Below the pieces are notes generated by a model, which had not been told where the DNA came from, ran no database searches, and was given only the letters and a program-made list of their open reading frames with translations. Positions 12,701-25,145 of a stretch of 64,000 bases of DNA are shown piece after piece (within the stretch, counting starts at the first letter, position 1; each line of letters starts with the position of its first letter). The position numbers and the translations under genes were made by a program. Source of the stretch: Aspidiotus rigidus (taxonomy: Eukaryota; Arthropoda; Insecta; Hemiptera; Diaspididae); NCBI GenBank assembly GCA_035079385.1, contig JAVHKY010000053.1, positions 3,720,001 through 3,784,000 on the forward strand, in the 5' to 3' direction.

Positions 12701-14434
12701 CATCAATTTTTCATCCATATCTGGTGAGTGAAATTTTGAAAACGTGGAAATAGACCTGTAACTATAGTACTTGACATTGGGTAGACATAAAAGTTTTCGA
12801 TAGATTCCATTTTATATTTCAATTTTTTTTTTTTTTCAATCTCTCCATTTAAATGGAATAAATACACAATAAGAGCTGCGATCCAAACAGCGGTTCGCGC
12901 CAGGCCTCGCTCGTATTTTTATTTCGTCTCTAATCCACTCTTACAAATTTCAACACTTTTTTGAGCCTTACAACTGTTCAGATATTTACCTGGCTGGGGA
13001 AAAAAAACTCGAATCCCATAAATTGAAGCTTATTTTTTTAATCAAAAAAATAATTTAATTAGCCACTACTGTACATTTTGTTTCGTCATGCTGTCCTGAT
13101 TTACAATCCAGAAAAATGAATTCGATCTTATCCCCATAATAACGAATTTTACAACTTTTTTTTTTTTCAGAATTGAATCTGGCTCACAATCAGATGAGCA
13201 AATTACCAGACGAATTGGAAGATTTATCGGCTCTGGAGAAAATGGATATCTCCCATAACGCTTTCATCAGTTTACCTTATCCCGTATATAAATTACCAAA
13301 GTTGCATGATTTGAACGCCAGTCATAATTTCATAGTCGGTAAGTAAGAAATAATGCTCTCGAAATTAGTTTCCGTCATAGGCTCTCTTTTTTGCACTACC
13401 TATCTCGAATTACATGAACTCCGTCTTCGAGTAACTTAGTAGTTTAATATTTCTTTAGTATTCTCGCGACCCAGAACCGAGAGCAAAATTAAATGTTGGC
13501 ATATGCAAAGTAGAACACACGTCCGCGACGTTTAATGATCCCTTTTTTATCGGACACTGAAATCAGTGTCGCCGGAAAGAAAACGAAATAATTCAACTTG
13601 CATTTTTTGACCTCAGGATTTGGACAGATTCGTGACAGAAAAAAAAAAAGAAAATGTTTTGAAAGAGTTATTTCGAACAATTTTCGACGTTTATTACAGT
13701 AAATTTTGATACGCTTACTCGTACACAGAGAATTTGTTTTTTTCTCTGTCGGATATGGAAATTTATAGAGCTTTGCATTAAAAAGACTTTCGAAATTCGT
13801 AATTTGATATTGTAATTGAATGATTCAAAAATGTATATTAGGAAATTTGTTCGATAAACGTATGAATATAAATTATTATTTTTTTTTTCAATTCTGGCTT
13901 ATTTTGAGGTAGATTTTTAAAACAAGAGAAATAAAAATAAGTCCGACCAGAATATTCCAAATTTATCTCTATTTCCACATTATAAAGTACTACCTATTTG
14001 AAACTTCTCAATTTATAAACTTTAAGATTAAATAGTAAGGCTAAAAACCACTGAAAGAATTCAAAATTTTGTTTTATGATGTTTTGAACGTGTATCCGTT
14101 CTTTGCATCACAATTAGAGACGAACGAATTTAGCTTTATCATTTAATCTTAATATAAATTGGAATCCACTGATAATGGACATTTTGTAACTTTGAAGCTC
14201 AATTGATTTACAGAGTTATTGAGGCGTACAAACGAATAAATTATTATCATTTTTGCAGAAGTCGAAGTGGATCGATTACAGTCTTGCCCGTCGTTGGAAA
14301 ATGCTGATCTCACCGAAAATCCTTTGAACAGGCTTATACGCGAGGGATTACAGAAAATTTCATCGATCAAAATCACCTATACCGCGTCTGAGGACGATGA
14401 AGATGACGACTGGGGAGAAGAATCGAATGAATAA
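723..14434 (+). CDS. LRRC20-like: LRRC20-like leucine-rich repeat protein, 4 exons, 217 aa
   Basis: The spliced CDS uses exons 723-888, 12580-12723, 13171-13338 and 14259-14434. All introns are GT-AG and all are phase 1, and the frame stays open for 218 codons to TAA. The N-terminus is a low-complexity lead-in. From about residue 55 the protein runs as leucine-rich repeats: DLSECQLMRVP, LKRCNLASNSITKIP, LNLAHNQMSKLPDELEDL, MDISHNAFISLP, LHDLNASHNFI and LENADLTENPLNRL. The order and spacing of the repeats, the DLSEC start and the length of about 200 residues match vertebrate LRRC20, a small intracellular LRR protein of unclear role. The C-terminus ends in an acidic tail rich in E and D around one W. 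Intron 1 is 11.7 kb and transposon-rich, while introns 2 and 3 are under 1 kb. The ATG at 723 is chosen because it opens the only frame that splices into the LRR exons. An extra upstream coding exon cannot be excluded. Confidence 0.85.
2262..2465. mobile_element. TIR-bearing MITE, family A, copy 1
   Basis: A non-coding element of about 200 bp. Its ends are imperfect inverted repeats: left ACAATAGACGAGAATTAGCAAC, right GTTGCCAACTTTCGTTTATTGT. The interior carries a 'gtaaaaagtggcaatctga' block shared with the copies at 4967-5217 and 53002-53231. It has no coding capacity, so it would be a non-autonomous DNA transposon. Confidence 0.5.
2865..3142. mobile_element. foldback element, family B, copy 1
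   Basis: Two arms of about 85 bp pair as an imperfect hairpin. The left arm (2865-2950) is an inverted copy of the right arm (3064-3142), which includes ATGATCGAAACGT, TATTTCTTAT and GGTAAACTGGG. The central loop resembles those at 3350-3542 and 63770-63960. It is a non-coding, MITE-like repeat. Confidence 0.55.
3350..3542. mobile_element. foldback element, family B, copy 2
   Basis: The inverted arms are 3350-3392 (CCATAAGAAACACT...ACGTTC) and about 3503-3542 (GAACGTATGATCGAAACG...CTTATGG). The loop carries a 'ttctgaatataaacac' block shared with the copy near 63835. It is diverged from copy 1 and non-coding. Confidence 0.5.
4967..5217. mobile_element. TIR-bearing MITE, family A, copy 2
   Basis: The left end is CCCCTACAATGAGCAAAG and the right end CTTTCATTGTTGAAGATCC, as imperfect inverted repeats. 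The interior 'aaagagtgacaatcgc' corresponds to the interior of the other family A copies. It is non-coding. Confidence 0.45.
7983..8126. mobile_element. 144-bp near-perfect hairpin, TA-bounded MITE candidate
   Basis: The left arm begins TATATGTGACCCCGTCTACA. The right arm ends with its exact reverse complement, TGTAGACGGGGTCACATATA. Pairing continues inward for about 60 bp with a handful of mismatches, leaving a loop of under 20 nt. Both ends are TA, as expected for a mariner-type TA target duplication. The hairpin is also long enough to give a miRNA-like precursor if transcribed within intron 1. Confidence 0.65.
8560..10560. repeat. dispersed repeat cluster (GCCGTCC / AAGTCC family)
   Basis: The cluster holds many diverged copies of short modules that recur elsewhere in the window. 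They are GCCGTCCGGCAAAAACT, AACAGGTTCC/GGGAACCTGTT, 'cgtttaacttcgttaaagaagccgtcg' and 'tatcatatatagctcgaaagtcgaaattttt'. The same modules flank and build the minisatellite at 38.6-40.2 kb and recur at 42.0-42.4, 44.9-45.3 and 47.8 kb. TGACGTCA palindromes cluster at 10065-10109. No coding capacity is supported. Confidence 0.55.
11223..11371. mobile_element. hAT-like MITE (CAGTGGCG termini)
   Basis: The terminal inverted repeats are CAGTGGCGGATTTA (left) and TAAATGCGCCACTG (right), 13 of 14 bases paired. The flanks carry a likely 8-bp target duplication, AAAGTTCC and TAAGTTCC, differing at one base. About 150 bp and non-coding, as expected for a non-autonomous hAT element. Confidence 0.55.
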
Positions 14435-14601
14435 TATGATAATATATGTTTATCGTGATCAGTTTTATTTTTTCTTAAAGATGTTTTTTATACTCGTAAA
14501 ATTCTTTATTTTAAGTTCTGTCTCAATTACTTACTGTAAGAATAGAAGAGCGAAAACCAAAAGAAGTCACAAAGAAACATGAATTTTTACAGTTCCTAAA
14601 A

Positions 14602-14607
14602 AATAAA
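14602..14607 (+). terminator. poly(A) signal of the LRR gene
   Basis: AATAAA lies about 168 nt after the TAA stop at 14432-14434 and is the first canonical signal downstream. Confidence 0.5.
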
Positions 14608-15689
14608 AACAAAAATTTCGAGAAGGAATTAATAATAATTGTGAGATTATTTTTGAATACCTATCAGTTTACTTTTTCAATGATTAGGTATCGAATTTGA
14701 AACACGCTAAGTGTAAGTTCTAAAAAACTGTTTTTTTTTTTCTTACTTTTCGAAAGTTCTATTAACGTTAGATTCTTCAAATGAGAACCAAATAATTGGT
14801 GAATTGATAGACGTTACTTTCGTTCGAATGATTGTTTTTTTAGATATATTTCATAAATGATTTTTTTAATCTTTATTTTTTCTTCATTCAGATTGCTTAT
14901 TAACGTTCTGAACGTTTTGTGAACACGTTTTGGGAATGATTATCAGAATATTTCGTATTATTTTATACATGAGGAAGACTTAATTGTAAAGTAGTATAAT
15001 TATAAGTTTTGCAATTTCTTTCATTTCTTACTTTTAAGTACCTCATCTTTACTCATTTTTTTTTTTTTAATTACTCAAGAAATACCTAACACCTGGTCGT
15101 ATTTGTGGATTGTCACTTCCGACCGCTAGTCAATATTAGTAGACTTTTTTCGTTTTTCTTATTCCTTATTAAGTATTACCAATGGTTTCGAGTTTATGGG
15201 ATATGGTTACCGATTTGATGGATACCTATCGTTATAAGAGAAATTCGTTTTTGTAAAACGAAAACTTTTTTACAAATTACATTTTCGTAAAATAATCGAT
15301 GGAAAGAAAAAAAGTTATAAAGAGTTCAAATGATCGGAAATGTGAAATATTTTTACCTGTTTTTGAAGCTGTCATAGGTCGGTCATTACGTTTGCAATCT
15401 GAGAGATAGCACTTATTGTCAACTCGCTTACGAGTATAATTTACTTATCTAGCAATGAGTTGAATGGAAGATTTGCACCCGAAGAAGAAAATTTGGGCTG
15501 ATAAAGCCCTTCTAAAGCTCCCACAAAGAAAAAAAAGAAAAAAAAAGAGGATTATACACGGTTTTGATCTTATTTCAAGCCCTCCAGCATCAACGTTTCT
15601 CCAGCACTGACCAGTGTTCAGTACGTAAACATGTGCTCCCATTTATAGCCGTGAGACCCTTCAAGCCGATATCTATCTCCCTAAAAAAG
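14608..15689. other. intergenic, nothing recognised
   Basis: AT-rich sequence with homopolymer runs. No exon-like frame with splice signals, RNA gene or mobile element was recognised. Confidence 0.4.
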
Positions 15690-17400
15690 GCTATTGTAAC
15701 AATGCATTTATAAGGTTCCTCCTACCCTCAATCTTTTCATAGGTTATCAGCTGCAATATTTGGTACATTGGTCCTCTTGTGACGTGTCCAAAATAATCAA
15801 CCTTTCTTTTCCTAAGCCAGTCAACAAGTATTCTCTCCGTTTTGGCCTTTTCCAGAACTTTTTTATTTGGTGTCTTGGTGGTCCATGAGATTTCGAGCAT
15901 TCTCCTATGCAACCACATTTCCGTAGCCTCAAAACGCTCCACTTGCCGTTTGTTCAGTGTGGCTGCCTCTATGGTGTATAATAAAATGGGCTATACGCTG
16001 TCTCACATTCAGGCTCAGAGTTCTATCGCACAGCAATGCCCCCATTTTCTTGAAAGCCGTTCGTGCTTGTCAGCATCTAATAGTTTTCTAGGTACCTGAA
16101 CTCCACCTTTTCGCCATTCCGCCAGTGTTGGCCTGGTATTCACTAACTACCATCCATTTTGTTTTCCTCACATTGATATTTTAGTTGTATCCTTTTCCAG
16201 TGGAGTTCAGGTGATCCAGCAAGTACTGTAGGTTCTGTAGGTCATCTGTCCGGATTACAGCATCGTCAGCGTACTTGTCTTGTTACAATAAATCTTCCTG
16301 ATTCCTTACGGGGAGTCGATAATTGATTCCTTGAATACTTGCTCCGTACACAGGCCTGCCGCATACCCTGCTGAATTTTAAAGTCCACGTGGTCTTGATT
16401 TGTCTCTAAGATTGGCTCGGCTTCTTCATTCCTATAAAAGTTACTGATGACTTGTAGGTCATTTCCATCAATTGCGATTCTCTCTAGAAGTTTTATTTAT
16501 TTTTTCGTTTTGGACATTATCGAAAGCCTTCTCATAATCTATAAAGCAATTATGAAGATGTTGTTGTTCATTCCCCTACTTCTATGTAGTAGGTCATTGA
16601 TTGCTGCAATAGCTTCTCTTGTTCCAACACAGGGAAGGAATCCCAATTGCGTATCTGATAGTTCCGCCTCGCATTTTGTTCGTATTCGGTGGTGAATAAT
16701 TTTCAAGAAGAGCTTCAATAAGTGGCTTATCTGACTGATGGTACGGTGGTCCCCACAGTCATAAATGACGATTTCAGCCATTCTTTTGGAATTCCTTCCG
16801 AATTATAGATCCGATTGAAAAGTCCGGTTAGGTGTTTGATATTATTTTCGTTCAAGAGCCGAATTATATCTCCCGGAATCTTATCTGGGCTCGTGGGTTT
16901 CCCGCACTTGATAAATTTGACAACCTCGGGTTCAAGGATTGCGGGGCGTTCCAGGGGCGGGTCGAGATTGGGGCTGCCTGGTCTTAGCTTCCAGACTTAT
17001 TCCCTGTCTTCATTTGCGTTGGTTATCTAGTAGTCTAGAAGACTTGTGTCTGAAACCTACACCAGTAACTGCTTCGATCTGTTTGTGCATGCGGAAGGAG
17101 CACTCTGCCAGAGCCTCGATTTCCTGACATTGTTCCTCCATCCAACCCACTCTTACCTTCCCGGATCGCCTTCTTTATTTCCTTGTTCAGTTTGCGGTAA
17201 TCCACCTGGTTTCTATTCGTATACTAGATCCGTCTTCTATCCATAAGATCAAGAATTTCTTCTGTCATCCATTCCTTTTTTTTGACATTACCTTTCTTCA
17301 GATCATTTTGGCAAATGCATAATATCACTTGGTTTAGATCCGGTACTGTCCTGCCCCAGGTTCTGCTTTTAAGGCGGCAGAAACTTGTCTTGACTCAATA
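15690..17400 (-). mobile_element. broken LINE, reverse-transcriptase region
   Basis: Reading the minus strand recovers an ordered but frame-broken non-LTR reverse transcriptase. KEWMTEEILDLMD lies near 17240-17285. An RT core at 16539-16781 includes HRTISQISHLLKLFLKIIHHRI, DTQLGFLPCVGTREAIAAIN. The catalytic YADDAVI is at about 16253-16273. The C-terminal region at 15691-15942 contains RRMLEISWTTKT and VDYFGHVTRG. Stops and frameshifts separate these blocks, so the copy is dead. The clade was not resolved, and the outer limits are approximate. Confidence 0.8.
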
Positions 17401-20400
17401 CCGTCTTAAGACATTGGAATGTTCTAGCGAGGAGGTAGGTTAAAATTTTAAAATAACCCTCGGCGGTGTTAGCACTAGCCCAAATCTTATAGCTTCACTT
17501 TTGCACTTTGATGTCAGTTGCAATCTCCCTCCCTTCCCTAACTTAATTATTAGAAGGCCTAATCCATTCCCCAATATTTTTAGACTCGGGCTTTCGACGC
17601 ATGAGACAAAGCAGTGAGTCTTTTTATTAATGGTATAACATTCAAAAATTGAAAGCTAGTCAGTTGTAGCACTTGATTACCCTCTAAAGAGCACCTGCAT
17701 AAAAAAGGTGACAGAATGCTTCAATTAGGTTTTGTTTGAATGAGGAACAAGTACCCCATTGTAGCACCTGGTTAGGTACCCATTTATAACACATACTCAG
17801 GAAAGATGACGTGGGCTTCCGAAGGCTTAGAGAGTGTTCCAAAAGAACTACAGATGGTTAACTTCACAGTTTTCAAGAAAAAAGATGTGGTTTTTTCTGT
17901 TACTCCTGTTGTAGCCCTCGATAGCCCGGGCTTCAACTAGGCGCAGGACCTGCTTGAGATTATGTGCAACGGACAAGCATTCTCCAGTCCCGCGATTGTT
18001 CACCGAGGACCGAATCCATCCATCCATAATAATAAAATACAAGCAACCTACAAAAACCTTGGACAACGCTACGAATAGTTTGTCGAACGTCTGTCGGCAT
18101 CGGGATTGTTCGTTAACGTTCGCGTTCGGATGGGTTTAACGAGCAACAAATGATGGTCGGATGGAGGGGAAGACTTGTCACCTGATCGCACACAAACAAA
18201 GAGTTGTACCTGCAGGGCGTATCGCGCTTGCTTTGTAAGCCAATTCGCGAATAAAGGCAAAGGAGGCGCCCTCTAGGTTTACCATGACAGCAACTTGAGG
18301 AAGCTTGCAAAAAAAGTGATGAAATGAAAAAAGTTATTTAAAAAATCTAAAATAACATTCATCTGAAAGAAAATTGAAAGGGCAACAAGTTTTGTTCTCT
18401 GTATTTTTCATGAAAAGCAATTTGAAACAGTGGAATTATTTGATTAGTATGTCGTCTTATGGTCAGAACAAGTAGCGCTCCTAGCGGGACCTTTATCCGC
18501 GAATATTTTTTTGCTGTTTGTTTGCTCGAGTCACAATACAAAAATATTATATGCATAGCAATGTTGCAGACTGTCATCCCAATTTTTTGAGATAACAAAC
18601 AGTCAAAGACAGCTGACTAGTAGATGTTATTGTGAATCATATTAGGTACAAAATTACTTTTCATCCATGTTCATTAATTTATTGTAATCTACCTTTTCTT
18701 CATTTACGATCAAAAAGTGCCTCATAGCGCCCTCTTAATAGAGGTAAAAAACGAGTCATATCAAACGTAACGCATAACTGATGCGACTGTGTGTAAACGT
18801 ATGTTCGTTTTGCTACAAGGGAGTTTTTTCTGTTTTCATTTCGCACCTAGGGAATATTTACAAACTATCATCTATCTTGTGATCGCATTTGTCGTCTACT
18901 TTTTGATCTTAATTTTGTAAATGAAGAAAAATCTCATACGCAACACGGTTAGAAACGCCTATTTCTAACCCTTGTAGCGTAAATAACTATGTTATTGCTG
19001 ATTAATATCAAGTGATCCAGACAAAGATAATCAATGCTCCGATAATAGATCAATACTGTGCGTATTTCAAACTCTATTCATCAGTAGAACTTCCAATTTT
19101 TGAAATTTACCATCCTTGCTTTTTTTTTTAATTGTAGTTGTATGTATCATTCATTTATCAATTAATGATCCCTTGCATATTGCTGCTCTCAGTTGTCAGT
19201 TGGAGCCCTCTGAATACACGCGTGATTCAATCATTGTAAAGCTATATTGTGCTTTTGAATTCAGTTTCATTCTTTTGAAATTTCAACAAACAATTGTCAA
19301 ACAGTTCTGTGAAGAGCTGAAATAAACAAGCTTGGAAGTTGGAATCTATGTCTTCAATACTTGTAAGTACTTACCGGTATATTATCATATCATTGACCAT
19401 CATCTATACTTAATAAACTGCGTGGAATGAAATCTTACAATTTCAAACGTTGGTATTTTGGATTGTGAAGTTGATTTGAGTCTCTGTTTTTGATTGAAAT
19501 TCTAGATGTTGAATGCAAATAATTTGCCGCTGAATTTATTTTGTATATTTTTCTCATTCAAGGATGTTTACAATTGTCTAGCGTTGAGAAATTAAGAATG
19601 CAACTGAGTGCGGTAATCATTGCTACTGTTAATACTAGGTCAATATGTTCGGCTATGGTTGAACCAATACAAAAATCATCATGAGAGTTTCCGATGAAAA
19701 GACGACTAGGTATTGGGTTTCATTATTGTCACCAATCATCATCATTAGATAAAGCCTGTGTTTAAAGTTCTTCAATCGTTTAGATAGCCTATATTGTTAA
19801 TTTTATTTTCATAACTTCAAATTGATAAATTCAGTGGCGTTTCCCCCTTTTCTCAATTTGAGTGAATGATACAAGCACGCATGTATAGGTACCGCAAAGT
19901 ATTTTGAATTTCAGAAGTTTTGTTTTTTTGCAGTTGTAATATTTTAATCTCTTCTTTCTCGGATCATAATGAAGCTGTAATTTTCAATCATGTAGCCTAT
20001 ACTCAAATGAATAATTGTAGCGGTGATGATGAGTGTTTGTCCAGGCTCATGGTAAATTTTGATTTCAGTGAGGTTATACGTAGGCGCAGTCGATGTCATT
20101 TTATGATATAGCGCATGCTTTCCGCAACCCAACATTTCCCTCAATATGGAAGTTTCTAAAATAAACAAAGCAATAATTAGATGACATGTTTCCCAGAAAT
20201 GGAAATTGCTGAATAAATTTTGATTTCAACTAAGTATTGGCACCAATCAAATAATGTTGGTAAAAGGTTAAATGTAACAAAGCGTTTCCAGTTTGTGCAG
20301 GAGGAGATGAAAACTGTTTCTTTTGTGCAATTTTCATTTCAAGGTGGAGTAATGAATCGTACTTGAGAACTGATATGAAATTGACAGAAAATACTATGTG

Positions 20401-20879
20401 ATCAAAACAAAGCACAAGCATCAACAACACCATATATAAGTACCTGTACCTACTTATTTCTGATGAATATTTCTTTCTTGAGGCAATTTTCAACTCTTTG
20501 TAGGAAAAAAAAAAAAATCTGATTGATAAATATGAAGGAGTACCTAGCTGAATTGAACAAAAGCCAAAACACCAAATGTAGAGTTTGTTTGAAAAATGTA
20601 GAGTTGCTTCAAATATTAGAATTCTTCGTGAAAATGATCAAAAATTCTTCAATAATCTGACATTTTGAAGAATCTTTGTGTGATTAAATATTCCACTTTT
20701 TGAACATTATTTTGTGTTTCTTATAATATTTTAATTGTTTTGTTTAAACAGTTCTTTGTTCCATTATTTCATTTCTGGCTGTTACTGAAGTACTTATTTC
20801 ATTCAATTTGAAATAAGATTAGTTGTTGGTTAAGTAAGGGGTAAATGTTGTACAAAAGAATTAGCATTCTTCGACTTTT
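17401..20879. other. intergenic, no gene recognised
   Basis: AT-rich DNA with short open frames only (none above about 90 codons). None has a family motif or a coherent splice structure. Confidence 0.4.
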
Positions 20880-21625
20880 TAAAAAATGCGACTAAAGTAC
20901 AACTTATTTTAAAATAGGGTTTGGTCAAGGTCAAGCAATATTTCTTTTTTTTTTTTCAAACTGGCTCTAGTCAACTTATTTTAAAATGGTGTTTGGTTAC
21001 GGTAACGTTTGGCAAATATTTTTCTTCTTATAAATGCGACTGAATCACAAATTATTTTAAAACAGAGTTTGGTTTTGTGGTTATGGTCTAGCAACTTTTT
21101 GTTTTTTTAGTGCGACCAAAGTACTATTTTATAATTGTAAAAACAGTAAAATACAATATGCACAAATGCACATTTGTATGTTATGCTCTTGTAAAACCCA
21201 TGAACTTAGCATGCCACAGCCCTTAGCATCACTCTAACCCATGAATTGTGAAGCTGCAAAATGATTACAGGTGTGGTAGTCAATTTCAAAACCATTGCCA
21301 TTGAATGTGGAACCTATTGAGTTTGAAGAAGCTATTTTGAATTAAATTTTGCTTTCTGTTTTTAATACTCTTCAATAATCAATCCCATCTTTTTTTTTGT
21401 TTTTTAATTCACTAAATCCCTAAATGCTATAGAAATTACTTTAAAATAGGGGTTGGTTAAGTTGTGAGCAATATTTTTTTTTGTTCTGTTTTAAATGCTA
21501 CTGAAGTAAAACTTACGCTCATTCAAAATAGTGTTAGCAATCTGTTTCTTCTTTTTGTTTTTTCATTTTTAAATTGTGACTCTTAAAATAGGGTTTGGTT
21601 AATGTAAGCAATATTTTTGTGCCCT
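20880..21625. repeat. decayed AT-rich tandem repeat, about 75-bp unit
   Basis: A unit containing 'acttattttaaaatagggtttggt' followed by a T-rich stretch and 'tgcgact' recurs near 20901, 20974 and 21050. It recurs again, more diverged, at 21425-21625. The 21135-21425 interval lacks clear units. Confidence 0.5.
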
Positions 21626-22666
21626 TATATGTGGACAAAAGAATGTGCAGGTGTTCAGCCTGTTTCAAAATAAGAAAGTTTTTATGACCAATTATCTTTT
21701 TTCTAAAGAGAAGCAATTTAAAATCCACAAAACAAAATACTTGTATTTTGTTCATGGGGGCCCTCTTTTACCAGTTTCATAATTTTGTGGTCAATTACCG
21801 CGCCGGTTCGATTCATTTTTTTTTCCATAAATTTCTCATCGAAAGAAATTGTTTTCTAATTTCGAAATTGGTGCTCACCTTGCTAGCGACGACGCAACAG
21901 ACGCTAGTACGGAATAATCAAGAACTATTATATGCGTTAGTGGTCGATCGAATGATGAACGTATGTCAATATCTGGGTACCTCATCAAGTACTTAATTGT
22001 GAATGTGTCTGTGTGTGTGTGGTAATCACTTCGCGAAATGAGAAAAGAGCAAGTAACGATGTTTCTGATTATTTAATACAGAATCGTAAAGCAAAGCTCT
22101 TTTATCCACTAGAGCAAAACATATTATGCAAAATTATGAAACGAAAATAAATAAAATCTAGAATAAGGTTTGAGCGCGTGTACCTATCTTGACACGAATA
22201 AAAAAAGAATGATCATAATAAAAGAATAATCTATCGAATTAAATCTAGATACAACTTGGTGCATTAAGTAAATCACTTCGATGTTAAGACGTGAAACAAG
22301 ATAAGGAGATCGCGTGTCGAATTTGTAAGGCGAAAAAATTATAGTCGAGGCCTCGTGCGTCATCGAGCAATTCACAACGGGGAGATGATTTATACATACG
22401 AGATTACGTAGTGGGTGCCGAGTAAAGGCGAAGAAACTTACATTATATTATGTATCTTGTCTTTATCGAATGAAGTTAAACTGACGTACCTATCTAGATA
22501 CGAAACAACGATCACCAAGATGAGGTCTTTTGCGCTATTTGTCGTAAGTGTGTTAGTGATGAAGCTCGTAATCACACACCACTACTATCACAGTCAAAGG
22601 CATTACGACAATTTTTTTTGTCTTATGTATGCATGCCTTGCTCAAAACTAGTGGTTGTTCTATTTT

Positions 22667-23506
22667 CTACGACGAGTGACCGAATTTCATTCTTTTATTC
22701 GTAGACTTCTGAAACATAAGAAATAAAAATTCCAAAACTAAACATGTTCTAATTATTACATACAAACAAATTCTCAAGACTTACGCAGTTATAACATTCC
22801 TTAAATTTCACGTCCACTTTCTGGAGCAGATTTAAAAGTTTCCCTGTATATTCAATTCGATGGAAACCGTCAGAAACGCTTAACTTATGAAGCTCTTCAA
22901 TAAGCTCATCAATTTCTTCCTCCGTTACCTAATTCACCTAAGAAAAAAAAATGGTTGCATGAATATCAAAGGTACATTAAGGTAGTTGATTCTTTGGGAT
23001 AATATTCTAAGCACTTACGGTTGCCCTTATCCTTCGCAAAGTCTTCCGACATTCGAGAGAATACATCGGTCAAGACCGTGGATGGAAAACCTGACTTTTG
23101 GCTATCTGACGATTTCGAGCCAGTACTGTCTGCGTACTTTGTACTATCGTACGATTTGTTCGACTTGTTCGACTGAAATGAGGTGTTGAGAACTTCTTCT
23201 TCCACCACTTCACAGTTATCATCAGAATCAGCCGATTGACGATTAGTTCGGCTGTTATGAAAACAATCTCCATTACCAAGTTTGTAAGAATATAATATTA
23301 GAGTAATTCAACAGAATGGTGGCAACTTACGATTCGCTTAGGATTTCTATAATCGCCATGTTCTGTGATAAAGTTTTCATCTTAAATTCCTGTTTTAACA
23401 GAATTTCTAATTTTTTGTAATCTACGCTTCTCTCTCTCAACAAATAACGGATGTTTCCTGGACATGGACATTTTCTTTCTCCGAACGCAATTTCTTCGAA
23501 CGCCAT
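22667..23506 (-). CDS. uncharacterised small protein, 4 exons, about 193 aa
   Basis: Exons on the minus strand are 23506-23331, 23251-23019, 22915-22785 and 22708-22667, with the ATG at 23506 and TAG at 22667. Donors are strong (gtaagt three times). The N-terminus begins MAFEEIAFGERKCPCPGNIR. The middle is a Ser/Lys/Asp-rich, probably disordered stretch (SNKSNKSYDSTKYADSTGS). The C-terminal half is charged and probably helical (IDELIEELHKLSVSDGFHRI) and ends KRMKFGHSS. There is no signal peptide. I do not recognise the family. The exon 3 acceptor is ambiguous: the strong site at 22938/22937 would give an early stop, while the site used here keeps the frame open through exons 3 and 4. Real splicing could therefore give a shorter form ending ELGNGGRN. 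Confidence 0.6.
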
Positions 23507-24539
23507 TAGAATAACAACGGGAAGGAAAAACTGACGACAACATATTATTCTGACGTTCCCCCTATCACAGTTGTTCGTTTTCCTACGTTATTCTTCGATT
23601 AGAGATACGAGTCGAATCGAAGTATATGTATTAAATAATTGAAATACAAATATAATCCGCAACTAGGTATATAGGACTGACGGCTGGTCCTCTTCTTCAC
23701 TTCCGCCGGCGATCTCTTAGGTCCCGCGTTCGATTATTGTCACCTGCGGCAAACAAGAAAGTCTGCCGTCAGAATTCAGTTAGCAAAGGGATTCCTTATT
23801 GAAATTTTAAATACAGAGGCCTAACGACCAACAGGTGGTGGTCCGAGGCTGATCCTCAGGAGCCATCCTGTTTCGAGCTTAAGGCGGGCCAAGGGGTTGA
23901 CACCCCTTGGGAAAGTTGACACCCTCTTTGATACCCTGACGTAGATCCTTGGGATCCAGCGAGAACGTGCAGAAGTGATTTCAGAGGAGATCGTAGCCTG
24001 ACCGAACTGAACGAAATGTCAAATTCATCATAAGGAATATTTACTAACCTGATTAGATTGATTGGCTATCTTCTCTGAACTACCTCCGCGACAAAGTTTT
24101 ATTTCTTTACGAAACAATTATTTATTTTATACACAAACATAAAATAGTACATAGGAAGTTGAAATTAACACGTGCACGAATAGCTTCCGGTTATGAACGC
24201 TTGTTATTTACATTCATCCCTTAAAAACAACCCTGCATCACGTGATCTAGACCACCCATCAAACACCCAATTTAAGCTGTTTGGATAGCGATGTTTCATT
24301 GTGATCGAAACGTCAAATAATATCGAAGGAATTGAAAAAGTCGATATATTTGACACAGTTCCTCACGTACCGCGTTGAGAATGAATATTGTGATGAAAAA
24401 AAACAAGCTACTTCGCGAAGTTGCACAACCGTTGGCTACGACTGTACGGCTATTTGTCCATGTCGTCTTTCGAACGAGGCTCTCTGAAAATTATTCCGCC
24501 ACTGAATTTTAATAGTTGTACAATTGAGAAAATTTCATC
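23507..24539. other. intergenic, nothing recognised
   Basis: This is the flank upstream of the minus-strand small gene. No clear TATA box, exon or repeat was recognised. Confidence 0.35.
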
Positions 24540-24790
24540 TCACTAAATTTCTATTAAAACTGATACAAAATGTATAGAAAATTAAATTTGGTATCGCAGG
24601 ACATCCCTGAATTTCTTTCAGAATTGATACAATTTTTCACTCTTTGAATTTTCTATTAAAATCGATATAAAATGTATGAAAATTGTTGACGCTCTATTTT
24701 TCTTTTAGAATTGATACAAATTGATACAAAATGTATGAAAAATTTGACCATCTAAATTTCAATTAAAAATGACAAATTTGTATACAAATT
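24540..24790. repeat. degenerate tandem repeat, about 60-70 bp unit
   Basis: Variants of 'ctattaaaactgatacaaaatgtat' followed by 'gaaaatt' recur at least three times, as diverged neighbours. No coding potential. Confidence 0.4.
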
Positions 24791-24889
24791 GGTAAGAAAA
24801 AATAGTGAGAAATGATTAAATTTGCTTTGAAAATAGCTAAATATTAGGAGTTGTAAATTAGATGAGTGTTCAGGAAAATTGTGTTATTT

Positions 24890-25145
24890 TTTGTATGTTG
24901 AAAAAGTGGGTTTTACATAGAAAAATAAGGCTGTCGCATGAGTGGCACAGAATTGAAAATGAGTCTGGCGTACAGAAAAATGAGGGTGGCACATGAGTGG
25001 CATAGAGATGAAAATAGGTCTATTGCATAGAAAAATGAGACTGGTGCATACAAAAAAATGAGGCTGTCGCATGAGTGGCGCAGAGTTGAAAATGGCTCTG
25101 GCGCATAGAAAAATGATGGTGGCGCAGGGGTGGCGCAGAATGAAT
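24890..25145. repeat. tandem repeat, about 56-bp unit, 4-5 copies
   Basis: The unit contains 'gcatagaaaaatgaggctg', 'tcgcatgagtggcgcaga' and 'gttgaaaatg'. Copies start near 24902, 24962, 25022-25048 and 25093. The minus-strand open frames here simply translate this repeat. Confidence 0.55.

Noticed and set aside
22520..22651. MRSFALFVVSVLVMK-type signal-peptide frame on the plus strand
   Set aside because: It resembles a secreted first exon with a possible donor (gtaagt), but no second exon was found and the frame stops soon. Unsupported.
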